Shown here piece after piece: positions 16,858-25,886 of a DNA stretch of 64,000 nt (positions are counted from its first letter, which is position 1; each line of letters opens with the position of its first letter). Below the pieces are notes generated by a model. That model searched no databases. It was not told where the DNA came from and saw only the letters and a list, made by a program, of their open reading frames with translations. The stretch is from the NCBI GenBank assembly GCA_965223125.1, contig OZ244984.1, positions 1,550,001 through 1,614,000 of the forward strand, written 5' to 3'. Origin of the DNA: Pacificispira sp965223125 (lineage in GTDB: Bacteria > Pseudomonadota > Alphaproteobacteria > UBA8366 > Aestuariispiraceae). Made by a program: the position numbers and the translations under genes.

Positions 16858-17618
16858 ATTGCTCCTGAACCGCAGGTCGGGCAGTCGGGATTCTTCGGTA
16901 CCGCGATCTTGTGAAAGGTCTGGTCCAGCGCATCAAACAGCAGCAGCTTTCCGGTCATGCCGGTGCCGAGACCGAGGATTTCCTTCAGCACCTCCGTCGC
17001 CTGCAAACTGCCCATCACGCCCGCGACGGCCCCGAAAATACCGACCGTGTCACAGCGCGGGACCAGGGCGGCATCCGGCGGTTCCGGGAACAGGCAGCGA
17101 TAGCACGGCCCGCCCTCATACGGCTTGAAGGTCGAAAGCTGGCCTTCGAACCGCACCAGGGCGGCACTGACCAATGGCTTTTTCAGCGCAAAACAGGTCT
17201 CGTTGGCAAGATAGCGCGCGGTGAAATTGTCGCTGCCATCGACAACCAGATCATATCCGGCAAACAGTTCCGCGGCATTGTTGGGGCCAAGGCGCAGGCG
17301 GTGCTCGATCACCGTGATATCCGGGTTGATGAGTTCGATGCGCTCGGCGGCGGAGCGGGTCTTCGGGCGTCCGATATCATCCATCGAATGGATGATCTGG
17401 CGCTGCAGGTTGGAAAGATCCACGGTGTCATGATCGACGATCCCCAGCGTGCCGATACCGGCAGCAGCGAGATACATCAGCACCGGCGCGCCGAGACCGC
17501 CCGCGCCGACCACCAGCACCTTCGCCTGCAATAACTTGATCTGCCCTTCCTCCCCGACCTCGTCGAGGATCACATGGCGGGCATAGCGTTCAAGCTGCGC
17601 ATCGTCGAGGTCGTCCAT
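16854..17618 (-). CDS. moeB: Molybdopterin-synthase adenylyltransferase (ThiF/HesA family)
   Basis: MoeB adenylates the C-terminus of MoaD so that molybdopterin synthase can receive sulfur. The 254 residues include the ATP loop GAGGLGAPV (38-46), the binding segment DTVDLSNLQRQ, zinc-ligand pairs CYRC (172-175) and CPTC (246-249), and the cysteine in VPRCDTVGIFGAV (189). There is no rhodanese domain, so it is MoeB rather than MoeZ. It is the last gene of a minus-strand run with puuE 16 bp upstream. Molybdenum cofactor would serve xanthine dehydrogenase and the nearby formate dehydrogenase. Confidence 0.9.
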   Translation of the reverse strand: MDDLDDAQLERYARHVILDEVGEEGQIKLLQAKVLVVGAGGLGAPVLMYLAAAGIGTLGIVDHDTVDLSNLQRQIIHSMDDIGRPKTRSAAERIELINPDITVIEHRLRLGPNNAAELFAGYDLVVDGSDNFTARYLANETCFALKKPLVSAALVRFEGQLSTFKPYEGGPCYRCLFPEPPDAALVPRCDTVGIFGAVAGVMGSLQATEVLKEILGLGTGMTGKLLLFDALDQTFHKIAVPKNPDCPTCGSGAI

Positions 17619-17634
17619 GGGATTTCCCTCCCTC

Positions 17635-18549
17635 TCATCCTACCGGTTGGCCTTCCGGCGGATTCGTTGCGATCCAGTGCCGCGCGATGGCGTCACGCCG
17701 GGCGAACCAGACGCCGCTGCGCGCCTGCATATGGTCCAGTAACCGGGTCAGCCCCGCAATGCGACCCGGTCGCCCGATCAGCCGACCGTGCAGCCCGATC
17801 GTCATCATCCGCCCGCCTTCCTCATACAGCGCATCGAAATAGTCGCGGTTATAGATAAAGAAATCCTCCGCCGTCGAAAAGCCACTGGTCCGGAAGAAGC
17901 GGCTATCATTGGAATCGATGCTGTAGGGCATGATCAGATGCGGTCGCCCGTAATCATGGGTCCAATAGGGCACATCATCGGCATAGGAGTCGGAATCATA
18001 GAGGAACCCGCCTTCCTCCACCACCAGACGGCGGGTGTTCAGGCTCGGCCTGCCAGTGTACCAGCCGACCGGGCGTTCCCCGGTATAGCGGCGGATCGCC
18101 TCCACCGTCCGGCGGATATGGTCGCGCTCCTCCTCCTCCGGCATGCCGAAATAGTCGAACCAGCGCCAGCCATGAGCATGAACATCCGCGCGGCTGCTGG
18201 CAATCGCCTCTGCCGCGACGGGGTTGAGGGTCAGCGCCTGACCAACCGCGTTGACTGTGAAATCGATCCCCCGTTCCTCAAACACCCGCAGAACCCGCCA
18301 GAATCCTGCTCGTGCACCATAATCATACATGCTTTCCGAATTCAGGTCGCGCGCATCAATGCGGGGATCGCCGCCGACCTCGTGCAGGATATTCTCGGAC
18401 TGGCCGTCGCCATGGTCGATATGGCGTTCCGCTCCTTCCTCGTAGTTCAGGCCGAAATTGACCGCGATCCGCGCCCCGTCAGGCCAGTTCGCGGCAGGTG
18501 GGGTGCGGCCATAGCCGATCAGATCGCGGGTCGGCGGCTGTCCTGTCAT
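17635..18549 (-). CDS. puuE: Allantoinase, polysaccharide-deacetylase-like (PuuE)
   Basis: PuuE-type allantoinase opens the hydantoin ring of allantoin in purine/urate catabolism and is unrelated to the amidohydrolase AllB. The 304-residue protein has the family start RDLIGYGRTPPAANWPDGAR, then IAVNFGLNYEEGAE and WRWFDYFGMPEEEERDHIRR, and the C-terminal TIGLHGRLIGRPGRIAG. It has the NodB-like fold but not the usual polysaccharide substrate signatures. Its start overlaps the upstream gntR by 4 bp, so the two are translationally coupled. The position next to two regulators supports a catabolic operon. Confidence 0.85.
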   Translation of the reverse strand: MTGQPPTRDLIGYGRTPPAANWPDGARIAVNFGLNYEEGAERHIDHGDGQSENILHEVGGDPRIDARDLNSESMYDYGARAGFWRVLRVFEERGIDFTVNAVGQALTLNPVAAEAIASSRADVHAHGWRWFDYFGMPEEEERDHIRRTVEAIRRYTGERPVGWYTGRPSLNTRRLVVEEGGFLYDSDSYADDVPYWTHDYGRPHLIMPYSIDSNDSRFFRTSGFSTAEDFFIYNRDYFDALYEEGGRMMTIGLHGRLIGRPGRIAGLTRLLDHMQARSGVWFARRDAIARHWIATNPPEGQPVG

Positions 18550-19253
18550 TCCATATCCTCCGGGGTGCCCTGCAACTGAATGCGCCGCGCCAGCAGGGCG
18601 GGCAGCCCGCCCATCCCATCGCGGATATCCTGTTCTATCGCCAGGGCCAACGCACCCTCATCCCGGTTCCGGATCGCGGCGATGGCTTCTTCGTGCCGGT
18701 CTTCCAGATAGGTTGTCCCCAGGCTTTCGCGCGTCAGATACAGGAACGGGCCGATCTGCAGCCACAGGCTTTCGATCAGCGGCATTACCACCCGGCCCGG
18801 GGCGCAGTCGTAGAGAGTGAAATGAAAAGCCCGGTTACGCTCCTGATACAGCGCCCAGTCACCGGCCTCAATGGCGCGGTCCTGCTCGGCATTGATCGAC
18901 TGGAGACGGTCGGCCAGTGCATCATCGGTCGCCGGAAAGGCGCGCCGCGCCGCCAGCACCTCCAGTGCCACCCGCGCCTCGGTCAGTTCGCGGAAACTCT
19001 CCGGCGTCATATGCGGCACCGCGACCCGGCGGTTCGGCAACAGGGTCAGCGCGCGTTCCGCGATCAGGCGGCGCAGCGCCTCGCGGGCGGGCATCATGCT
19101 GGTTCCAAGCTTTTCCGCCAAACCGCGGATCGTCATCGCCTCGCCGGGACGGAACCGGCCCAGCATGATTGCTTCCCGCAATTCGCCATAGACCCGTTCC
19201 TGCATCGTGGCGGTGCGCATCGTTGCCACACGCGCCGTGCCGTCCCGCACCAT
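18546..19253 (-). CDS. GntR family regulator with FCD domain
   Basis: The 235-residue protein has a winged helix (GRFRPGEAMTIRGLAEKLGT, then MMPAREALRRLIAERALTLL) and a helical C-terminal FCD ligand domain with the metal-type residues in NRAFHFTLYDCAP and RHEEAIAAIRNRDEGAL. The ATG at 19253 is preceded by AAGGGGG. It overlaps puuE by 4 bp (stop/start), so it probably controls puuE expression. FadR-type regulators commonly sense small organic acids; the effector here is unknown. Confidence 0.9.
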   Translation of the reverse strand: MVRDGTARVATMRTATMQERVYGELREAIMLGRFRPGEAMTIRGLAEKLGTSMMPAREALRRLIAERALTLLPNRRVAVPHMTPESFRELTEARVALEVLAARRAFPATDDALADRLQSINAEQDRAIEAGDWALYQERNRAFHFTLYDCAPGRVVMPLIESLWLQIGPFLYLTRESLGTTYLEDRHEEAIAAIRNRDEGALALAIEQDIRDGMGGLPALLARRIQLQGTPEDME

Positions 19254-19325
19254 GGGCAAATGCCCCCTTCGTCGCTACCAAGACCTGATGGGCAGTGTGC
19301 GAGCCGCCGCACCGCGTCGCAAGTC

Positions 19326-20255
19326 CTATCCGGGGACTCCCTCTGCCTGGATGCCGAACCCGGCTGATACCTTGCCGCCAATGGCCATCGTGACCTGTCC
19401 CGCAATGCGATGGATAAGCGCGCCGAGATCGTCCAGACGGTCATCCTGGATACGGGCCTGGGGCCCGGAAATGGAAATCGCCGCCACCGGTTCCCCGAAC
19501 TCGTTGAAGATCGGAGCCGCAACACAGCGCAGGCCGACCGCATGCTCCTCATCATCGATGGCATAACCGCGATGCCGGGCACAGGCGATATCCTCCAGCA
19601 GGGCGATGCCGTTGCGGATGGTCTTGTCGCTATAGGTCGAAAATTTCAGATTGCGGATGTGCAGACCGGCCTGTTCCGGCGCCATTCCGGCCAGCAGCGC
19701 CTTGCCAACCCCTGATGCGTGCAGCGGTGCGCGCCCGCCCGGCGGGGCCAGCGCCCGCATCATCTGCCGGCTTTCAACCTGGGACAGATAGATCGTTTCC
19801 TCCCCGTCGAGAATCGCCAGGTTGATCGATTCCCCGCTTTCCTCCATCGCCCGGAACATATGAGGCCGCGCGATCCCGACAACATCGCGATTGCGCAGAA
19901 AGCCGGTGCCGACGATGAAGGCCTGAACCCCGGCAAACCACAGGCCACGCTCTGCATCCTGGGTGACGAAACGGCGGGCCTCCAGGCTTTTCAGCAGACG
20001 ATGGGCAGTGGAGGGGGCCAGATCGGCACGCTGGGCCAGATCCCCCAGAGTCGCGCCCTGAGGGTGGGCCGCGACATCTTCCAACAGAGAAAGCGCCCGA
20101 TTGAGCGACCGCACCCCGCCATCGCCATTGCCAGATGCGGCACTGTCCTGTCCGGACACCGCCATTGGATCAGTCTTGGATGGCACCGCCCCGGAAGGAG
20201 GTCGCCCGCGCCGACGGGATGCAGGTTCCGGGGATTTCCGAACATCCTTTGCCAT
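19326..20255 (-). CDS. IclR family regulator
   Basis: The 309-residue product opens with a long basic, low-complexity leader (about 50 residues, including RRRGRPPSG), then an IclR winged helix (LGDLAQRADLAPSTAHRLLK) and an effector domain with HASGVGKALLAGM and YAIDDEEHAVGLRCVAAPIF. The ATG at 20255 follows GAGGAAA at 8 bp. It is upstream of gntR on the same strand by 72 bp. AllR, the allantoin-pathway repressor, is of the same family, so an allantoin link is plausible but not shown. Confidence 0.88.
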   Translation of the reverse strand: MAKDVRKSPEPASRRRGRPPSGAVPSKTDPMAVSGQDSAASGNGDGGVRSLNRALSLLEDVAAHPQGATLGDLAQRADLAPSTAHRLLKSLEARRFVTQDAERGLWFAGVQAFIVGTGFLRNRDVVGIARPHMFRAMEESGESINLAILDGEETIYLSQVESRQMMRALAPPGGRAPLHASGVGKALLAGMAPEQAGLHIRNLKFSTYSDKTIRNGIALLEDIACARHRGYAIDDEEHAVGLRCVAAPIFNEFGEPVAAISISGPQARIQDDRLDDLGALIHRIAGQVTMAIGGKVSAGFGIQAEGVPG

Positions 20256-20469
20256 GACCGGTGTTTCCTCACACATAAGCCAGTAGTCAGGCCGATAACC
20301 GGACCTGGAGATGAATCCTGCCCCAGAGTATCTTCCATTTTCCACAGGGCGGAAAATCCTGACGTCTGATTTGGACCTGCCTTGCGGTTTTTGCAAGCAA
20401 TCATCGACAGGGTCTCCTATAGTGCCGCCAGACTGAAACCACACCGAAATCAAAGGGAGAAGCGCAGCC

Positions 20470-21900
20470 ATGCGCCGTCAGCACCGCACGAAAATCGTCG
20501 CCACACTGGGTCCGGGTACCGGAGATGCCGCCGCCATCCAGGCCCTGTTTGAAGCCGGTGTCGACGTTTTCCGCCTGAATTTCAGTCATGGTGCCCATGC
20601 GGAACACAGGAAGCGTCTGGATATCATCCGGGCACTTGAATCCAAATTCGCCCGTCCGATTGCGGTGATGATGGACCTGCAGGGACCGAAACTGCGCATC
20701 GGGACTTTCGCCGGTGGTCCGATTGATCTTTCCGTCGGTGACCGATTCCGCCTCGATCTGAAAGATGTACCGGGGGATCAGGAACGGGTGACGCTGCCGC
20801 ATCCAGAGATTTTCCAGGCACTTGAGGTCGGGGCGGACCTGCTGCTCGACGACGGACGCATCCGTCTGACGGTGGAAAGCTGCGGGGCGGATTTCGCCAA
20901 TTGCACGGTCGCCGTCGGTGGACCGCTGTCGGAGCGCAAGGGCGTCAACGTGCCGGGTGTGATCCTGCCGCTCTCGCCGCTGACCGAAAAGGATCTGGCC
21001 GATCTGGACTATGGGCTGAGCATGGGGGTGGACTGGATCGCCCTCAGCTTCGTGCAGCGCGCGGAGGATATCGAGGAAGCCCGCGCCCTGATCAAGGGGC
21101 AGGCCGGAATCCTCGCTAAGCTGGAAAAACCATCGGCCATTCTTGAACTGGACGCTATCGTCGACGCCGCTGATGCCATCATGGTCGCCCGCGGCGATCT
21201 GGGGGTGGAAATGCCGCCGGAAGACGTTCCGGTATTGCAACGACGCATTATCCAGGCCTGCCGCATGGCCGGAAAGCCGGTGGTGGTCGCGACCCAGATG
21301 CTGGATTCCATGGTGGAGCGCCCTGTCCCGACCCGTGCCGAAGCCTCCGATGTCGCCACCGCCGTCTATTCCGGGGCCGATGCAGTAATGCTGTCGGCGG
21401 AAACCGCCGTTGGTGAGTATCCCGTCGAATCGGTTGAAATGATGAACCGGATCATCGAGCGGGTGGAGCGCGACCCGGTCTATCGCGAGGGAATGGAGGC
21501 ACAGCGGCTTCAGCCGGAGCCAACCACTGCCGATGCCGTCGCGTCAGCCGCCGCCCAGATGGCGCGGACACTGAACGTGAATGCGATCGCGACCTACACC
21601 ACCTCCGGCTCGACCACCCTGCGGATCGCCCGCGAACGCCCGATGGCCCCGATCCTGGGCCTGACACCCCGCGACGATACCGCCCGCCGTCTCGCCCTGG
21701 TCTGGGGCGTCCACCCGGCCCGCGTTCCCGACGCCGCCAGCCTGGACGACATGTCCGAAACCGCGACCCATCAGGCGAAGATCGACGGTTTCGGCAGCAA
21801 TGGCGACCGCATCGTCATCACCGCCGGCGTCCCCTTCAGCACCCCCGGCAAGACAAACCTGCTCCGCATCGCCCGCATCGGCGGCTCGACCGAGGGGTAG
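20470..21900 (+). CDS. pyk: Pyruvate kinase
   Basis: Pyruvate kinase converts phosphoenolpyruvate and ADP to pyruvate and ATP. The 476 residues contain RTKIVATLGPGTGD at the N-terminus, VFRLNFSHGAHAEH, the active-site stretch ILAKLEKPSAILELDAIVDA with MVARGDLGVEMP, and VATQMLDSMVERPVPTRAEA plus MLSAETAVGEYPVE. Length is normal. The gene is divergent from iclR with about 210 bp between the two starts. Confidence 0.97.
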   Translation: MRRQHRTKIVATLGPGTGDAAAIQALFEAGVDVFRLNFSHGAHAEHRKRLDIIRALESKFARPIAVMMDLQGPKLRIGTFAGGPIDLSVGDRFRLDLKDVPGDQERVTLPHPEIFQALEVGADLLLDDGRIRLTVESCGADFANCTVAVGGPLSERKGVNVPGVILPLSPLTEKDLADLDYGLSMGVDWIALSFVQRAEDIEEARALIKGQAGILAKLEKPSAILELDAIVDAADAIMVARGDLGVEMPPEDVPVLQRRIIQACRMAGKPVVVATQMLDSMVERPVPTRAEASDVATAVYSGADAVMLSAETAVGEYPVESVEMMNRIIERVERDPVYREGMEAQRLQPEPTTADAVASAAAQMARTLNVNAIATYTTSGSTTLRIARERPMAPILGLTPRDDTARRLALVWGVHPARVPDAASLDDMSETATHQAKIDGFGSNGDRIVITAGVPFSTPGKTNLLRIARIGGSTEG

Positions 21901-21937
21901 GGGTTTCCCAACGGCATTTCACCGAACGGGAAAAAGA

Positions 21938-22208
21938 TTTACCGCAGAGGACGCGGAGAAGGCGCAAAGAGCGCAGAGGGTATCGGACCTGTTTCGGCGT
22001 TCCCGCTCCACACCACGAAACGACCAGTCTCCTCATCGTCACCCCGGAAGGCGCGAAGCGGCTGTCCGGGGTCCAGAGCGGCAGACGGAGATTCATGCCT
22101 GACGCTCTGGATACCCGCCTACGCGGGTATGACGGGAAATATGGAAATTTACCGCAAAGGACGGGGGCGTACGCGAATGCCTCCGTGCCCTTGGCGGTAA
22201 ACTCTTCC
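21938..22208. repeat. Repeat mosaic between pyk and fdhA
   Basis: The spacer contains TTTACCGCAGAGGACG at 21938 and TTTACCGCAAAGGACG at 22148, near-identical direct repeats. They flank a REPIN-like element (22037-22135). The second direct repeat forms one arm of an imperfect palindrome closing with GCGGTAAA at 22194-22201. The first continues as an AGAG-rich run (GGCGCAAAGAGCGCAGAGGG). No gene is seen. The 3' palindrome is 8 bp beyond the fdhA stop and could help end its transcript. Confidence 0.7.
22037..22135. repeat. REPIN-like composite palindrome, copy B
   Basis: The first unit (22037-22080) is the inverted copy, with one mismatch over 44 bp, of the unit at 11892-11935. The second unit reads GCTCTGGATACCCGCC then TACGCGGGTATGACGG, the relative of the first hairpin of copy A. 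The two units are in inverse orientation, separated by about 24 bp, so the whole element is copy A reversed. Confidence 0.85.
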
Positions 22209-24992
22209 CTATTCCGCCGCTTCCGCCTGTTGGGCGATGGGCGTCACCTTCGCGGCGCAGAACTTGAATTCGGGGATCTTGCCGAATGGATCAAGCTGCG
22301 GGTTGGTGAGCATATTGGCGGGGCCTTCAGCGAAGCAGAAGGGGATGAAGACCATGTCTTCGGTCACGTCCCGGTCGGCCCGGGCCTTGACCTTGACCGC
22401 GCCACGCCGCGTATGGACCTCGACGTAATCGCCGGGCTTGACCCCGTTCGCGACCAGCCATCGCGGGTGTAGATGAGCGACGGCTTCCGGCTCCAGCATG
22501 TCCAGAACAGCCGCGCGCCGGGTCATCGCGCCGGTATGCCAATGCTCCAACAGACGCCCTGTAGTCAGCACCATCGGATAGCTGGCATCGGGCATTTCCG
22601 ATGGCGGAACCAGGTCGGTCGGCACCAGCTTCACGCGGCCATTCGCGGTCGGGAACTGCTCGGCGAAAATGATCTCGTGACCGGGGCTGGTCGCATCGTC
22701 GCAGGGATAGGTCACCGCCCCTTCGCTTTCCAGCCGGTCCCAGGTGATGCCATTCAGCGACTGCATGATGCCACCCATTTCGGCGAAGACATCCTTCGGA
22801 TGGGTGTAATTCCAATCGAGACCAAGGCCACGCGCGATCTCCTGGATCAGTTCCCAGTCCTGCCGCGCCTCACCGGGCGGGGCAAGAGCCGGACGCCCAA
22901 GCTGCACCTGGCGGTTGGTATTGGTGAAGGTGCCCCATTTCTCGGCCTTTGCGGAGGCGGGGAAGATGACGTCGGCGTGATAGCAGGTCTCGGTCAGGAA
23001 AATATCCTGCACCACCAGATGGTCGAGTTCGGCCAGAGCCTGTCGGGCATGACGGGTATCGGGGTCGGACATGGCGGGGTTTTCACCCATGATATACATG
23101 CCCCGGATCTCGCCCTCCAGGATCGCATTCACGATCTCCACCACGGTCAGTCCGCGATTGGGGTCCAGCGTGGCCCCCCAGTAATCCTCGTACATCTTGC
23201 GAATTTCATCATTCTCCACCGACTTGTAATCGGGGAAAACCATCGGGATCAGCCCGGCATCGGACGCGCCCTGAACATTGTTCTGACCCCGTAACGGATG
23301 CAAACCGGTGCCCGGTCGCCCGACCTGCCCGGTGATCGCGGCCAGCGTGATCAGGCAGCGCGCGTTGTCAGTACCATGAACATGCTGGGAAACGCCCATG
23401 CCCCAGAAGATGATCGCCTTCTCCGCCCTGGCATAGGTCCGGGCAACTTCACGGATCGTTTCGGCATCGATACCACAGATCGGGGCCATGGCTTCGGGCG
23501 AGAAGCGCTTCACATTCTCCTTCACCGCCGCGAAATTATCGACGCGGGCCTGAACGAACTGCTCGTCGATCAGATCCTCATAGATGATCGTGTGAATCAT
23601 CGCATTGAGCAGCGGCACATCACGGCCCGGTGTAAATTGCAGATGCTTCCAGGCATGGCGGGCAAGTTGCTGGCCGCGCGGGTCCATCACGATCAGCTTC
23701 GCACCGCGCTTGGCTGCCTGTTTCAGGAAGGTTGCCGCAACCGGGTGATTCTGGGCCGGGCGGGCACCGATCACGATCATGCAGTCGGAATCCTTCGCCG
23801 CCGTGAAAGGCGCTGTCACGGCCCCGGAATTGACGCCTTCCATCAGCGCCGCAACGGAGGAGGCGTGGCAGAGCCGGGTGCAGTGATCGACATTGTTGGT
23901 CTCGAAGCCGGTCCGCACCAGTTTCTGGAACAGATAGGCCTCCTCGTTCGACCCCTTGGCGGAGCCGAACCCGGCCAGTGCGCCGCCGCCCTTCTCGTCG
24001 CGGATGCGCCGCAGTCCGGAAATCGCGACATCCAGCGCCTCTTCCCAGCTCGCCTCGCGAAAATGGGTCAGCGGGTTCATCGAATCCACTTCCATATCCC
24101 ACGCCTTGCCGACCCCTTCCTTGCGGATCAGCGGCTTGGTCAGGCGCCCCGGATGGCTGGAATAATCCATCCCGAAACGACCCTTGACGCAGAGTCGCTT
24201 TTCGTTGGCCGGACCATTCTTGCCCCGGACCTCGACGATTTTATTGTCGGTCACATGGATTTCGGTCTGGCAGCCAACGCCGCAGAACGGGCAGACGGAG
24301 TCGATGATCTTCTCCGCCGGACCCAGATAGACCTGCGCTTCATCCAGCTTGGTCGCGGGCATCAGCGCGCCGGTCGGACAGGCCTGGACGCATTCGCCGC
24401 AGGCAACGCAGGTCGATTCGCCCATCGGATCGTCGAAATCGAAGACGATCTTTGCGCCATGGCCGCGATAGGCCATGCCGATGACATCGTTGACCTGCAC
24501 TTCACGACAGGCGCGAACGCACAGATTGCAATGGATGCAGGCATCCAGATTGACCCGCATCGCCGGATGGCTGGCATCGGTCTGCGGCGTGCCGCGCTGC
24601 GGGAAGCGGGAGGTCTCGACCGACATGCGGTCGATCCAGGTCCAGAACTTGCTGTCGGTTTCATGCGCGACTTCGCGCTCCGGCTGATCGGCGAGCAGCA
24701 GTTCGAAAACCATATCGCGCGACGCCTTGGCGCGCTCACTGGCAGATTTGACGACCATGCCCTCGGCGGGCTGACGGATGCAGGACGCGGCCAAAGTACG
24801 CTCGCCCTCGATCTCCACCATGCAGGCACGGCAGTTACCATCAGCGCGATAGCCCGGCTCCGGCTGCCAGCAGAGATGCGGAATTTCCGTGCCTTCGCGC
24901 TGCGCCACCTGCCAGATGCTCTCGCCCGGAAAGGCGGTCACATCCCGGCCATCCAGAGAAAAGGTGACGGTTTTCAGTGCGGTATCAGGCAT
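22209..24992 (-). CDS. fdhA: Formate dehydrogenase alpha subunit, Mo/W-bis-PGD
   Basis: The 927-residue protein is a cytoplasmic-type molybdenum formate dehydrogenase catalytic subunit that oxidises formate to CO2. It has an N-terminal [2Fe-2S] domain (C41, C54, C57, C71), two ferredoxin-type [4Fe-4S] sets (CIHCNLC near 152 and CVACGEC near 195), the proximal cluster CPFCGVGC (234-241), and the active-site Cys in NNVDHCTRLCHASS (375) where some enzymes carry selenocysteine. The C-terminal molybdopterin-dinucleotide domain is complete. GAGGA precedes the ATG. The usual partners (FdsB/FdsG-type subunits, FdhD) are not adjacent, so the electron acceptor is open. Confidence 0.92.
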   Translation of the reverse strand: MPDTALKTVTFSLDGRDVTAFPGESIWQVAQREGTEIPHLCWQPEPGYRADGNCRACMVEIEGERTLAASCIRQPAEGMVVKSASERAKASRDMVFELLLADQPEREVAHETDSKFWTWIDRMSVETSRFPQRGTPQTDASHPAMRVNLDACIHCNLCVRACREVQVNDVIGMAYRGHGAKIVFDFDDPMGESTCVACGECVQACPTGALMPATKLDEAQVYLGPAEKIIDSVCPFCGVGCQTEIHVTDNKIVEVRGKNGPANEKRLCVKGRFGMDYSSHPGRLTKPLIRKEGVGKAWDMEVDSMNPLTHFREASWEEALDVAISGLRRIRDEKGGGALAGFGSAKGSNEEAYLFQKLVRTGFETNNVDHCTRLCHASSVAALMEGVNSGAVTAPFTAAKDSDCMIVIGARPAQNHPVAATFLKQAAKRGAKLIVMDPRGQQLARHAWKHLQFTPGRDVPLLNAMIHTIIYEDLIDEQFVQARVDNFAAVKENVKRFSPEAMAPICGIDAETIREVARTYARAEKAIIFWGMGVSQHVHGTDNARCLITLAAITGQVGRPGTGLHPLRGQNNVQGASDAGLIPMVFPDYKSVENDEIRKMYEDYWGATLDPNRGLTVVEIVNAILEGEIRGMYIMGENPAMSDPDTRHARQALAELDHLVVQDIFLTETCYHADVIFPASAKAEKWGTFTNTNRQVQLGRPALAPPGEARQDWELIQEIARGLGLDWNYTHPKDVFAEMGGIMQSLNGITWDRLESEGAVTYPCDDATSPGHEIIFAEQFPTANGRVKLVPTDLVPPSEMPDASYPMVLTTGRLLEHWHTGAMTRRAAVLDMLEPEAVAHLHPRWLVANGVKPGDYVEVHTRRGAVKVKARADRDVTEDMVFIPFCFAEGPANMLTNPQLDPFGKIPEFKFCAAKVTPIAQQAEAAE

Positions 24993-25153
24993 GGACGGTT
25001 CCTCGGTTCGGTTCGTGTCCGAAGATCGGACAAGCGGCCTACAGCATTGCGGCGCACTCTGCCGCAAGGGAGAGGAACTTTATAGCCCATTCGCGCCGTC
25101 GAGGGAGAAAAGAACGTCATGCCGTGCGGGTTTCGCATGCCATGCCGAAAAGA

Positions 25154-25855
25154 TCAGTCGCTCTTGAGTTCCAGCGCGTATCCGGCGGAGCGAACAGTGC
25201 GGATGACATCGGCCTCACCGGCTTCGTTCAGGGCCTTGCGCAGGCGGCGGATATGGACATCGACGGTGCGCAACTCGACATAGACATCGCGGCCCCAGAC
25301 CGAATCCAGCAGTTGCTCACGACTGAAGACCCGTCCCGGATGCTCCATGAAGTGCCGCAGCAGGCGGTATTCCGTCGGGCCCAGCTTGATCTCCCGGCCA
25401 TTGCGGTGGACTCGATGGGCGGCCAGATCCATTTGCAGATCGGCGGCATTCAGCGCTTCATCAGACAGAGCCGGGCGCGACCGCCGCAGCAGTGCATGGA
25501 CCCGTGCGGTCAGTTCGGCAGGAGAGAACGGTTTGGTGACATAGTCATCAGCCCCGGAATCCAGCCCGCGCACCGTATCGGCCTCCTCCCCGCGCGCCGT
25601 CAGCAGGATGATCGGCAGGTTCTTGGTCGCCGGGCGACGACGCAACTGGCGGCAGACCTCGATACCAGAAAGCTGTGGCAGCATCCAGTCGAGCAGTACG
25701 AGATCGGGCGGGTTTTCTTCGACCGCGACCAGGGCCTCCTCACCATCGGACACGGCATCGACTTCGAATCCCTGATGTTCCAGATTATAGCGCAGCAAGG
25801 TGACGACCGCCGTTTCATCCTCGACAATCAATATCTTCGGCTTGATTCCGCTCAT
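25154..25855 (-). CDS. phoB: Phosphate regulon response regulator PhoB
   Basis: The 233 residues form a receiver domain (ILIVEDETAVVTLLRYNLEH; phospho-acceptor Asp56 in LVLLDWMLPQLSG; Lys in YVTKPFSP) and an OmpR/PhoB winged helix (LGPTEYRLLRHFMEHPGRVF, then RTVDVHIRRLRKAL). It activates phosphate-uptake genes when phosphate is scarce. It is the last gene of the pst operon, 31 bp after phoU. The start at 25855 (GGAG about 11 bp upstream) gives the normal length. phoR is not in the window. Confidence 0.96.
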   Translation of the reverse strand: MSGIKPKILIVEDETAVVTLLRYNLEHQGFEVDAVSDGEEALVAVEENPPDLVLLDWMLPQLSGIEVCRQLRRRPATKNLPIILLTARGEEADTVRGLDSGADDYVTKPFSPAELTARVHALLRRSRPALSDEALNAADLQMDLAAHRVHRNGREIKLGPTEYRLLRHFMEHPGRVFSREQLLDSVWGRDVYVELRTVDVHIRRLRKALNEAGEADVIRTVRSAGYALELKSD

Positions 25856-25886
25856 CGATTTCACCGCTCCCCGGTCTATGACGGCA

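Noticed and set aside
23860..23875. Selenocysteine in formate dehydrogenase
   Set aside because: The active-site codon is a normal Cys codon, not TGA.
23298..25085. 595-codon open frame on the + strand opposite fdhA
   Set aside because: Its product has no motif or hydrophobic pattern, and it runs in a frame left open by the GC-rich third positions of fdhA, which has full Fe-S and molybdopterin motifs.
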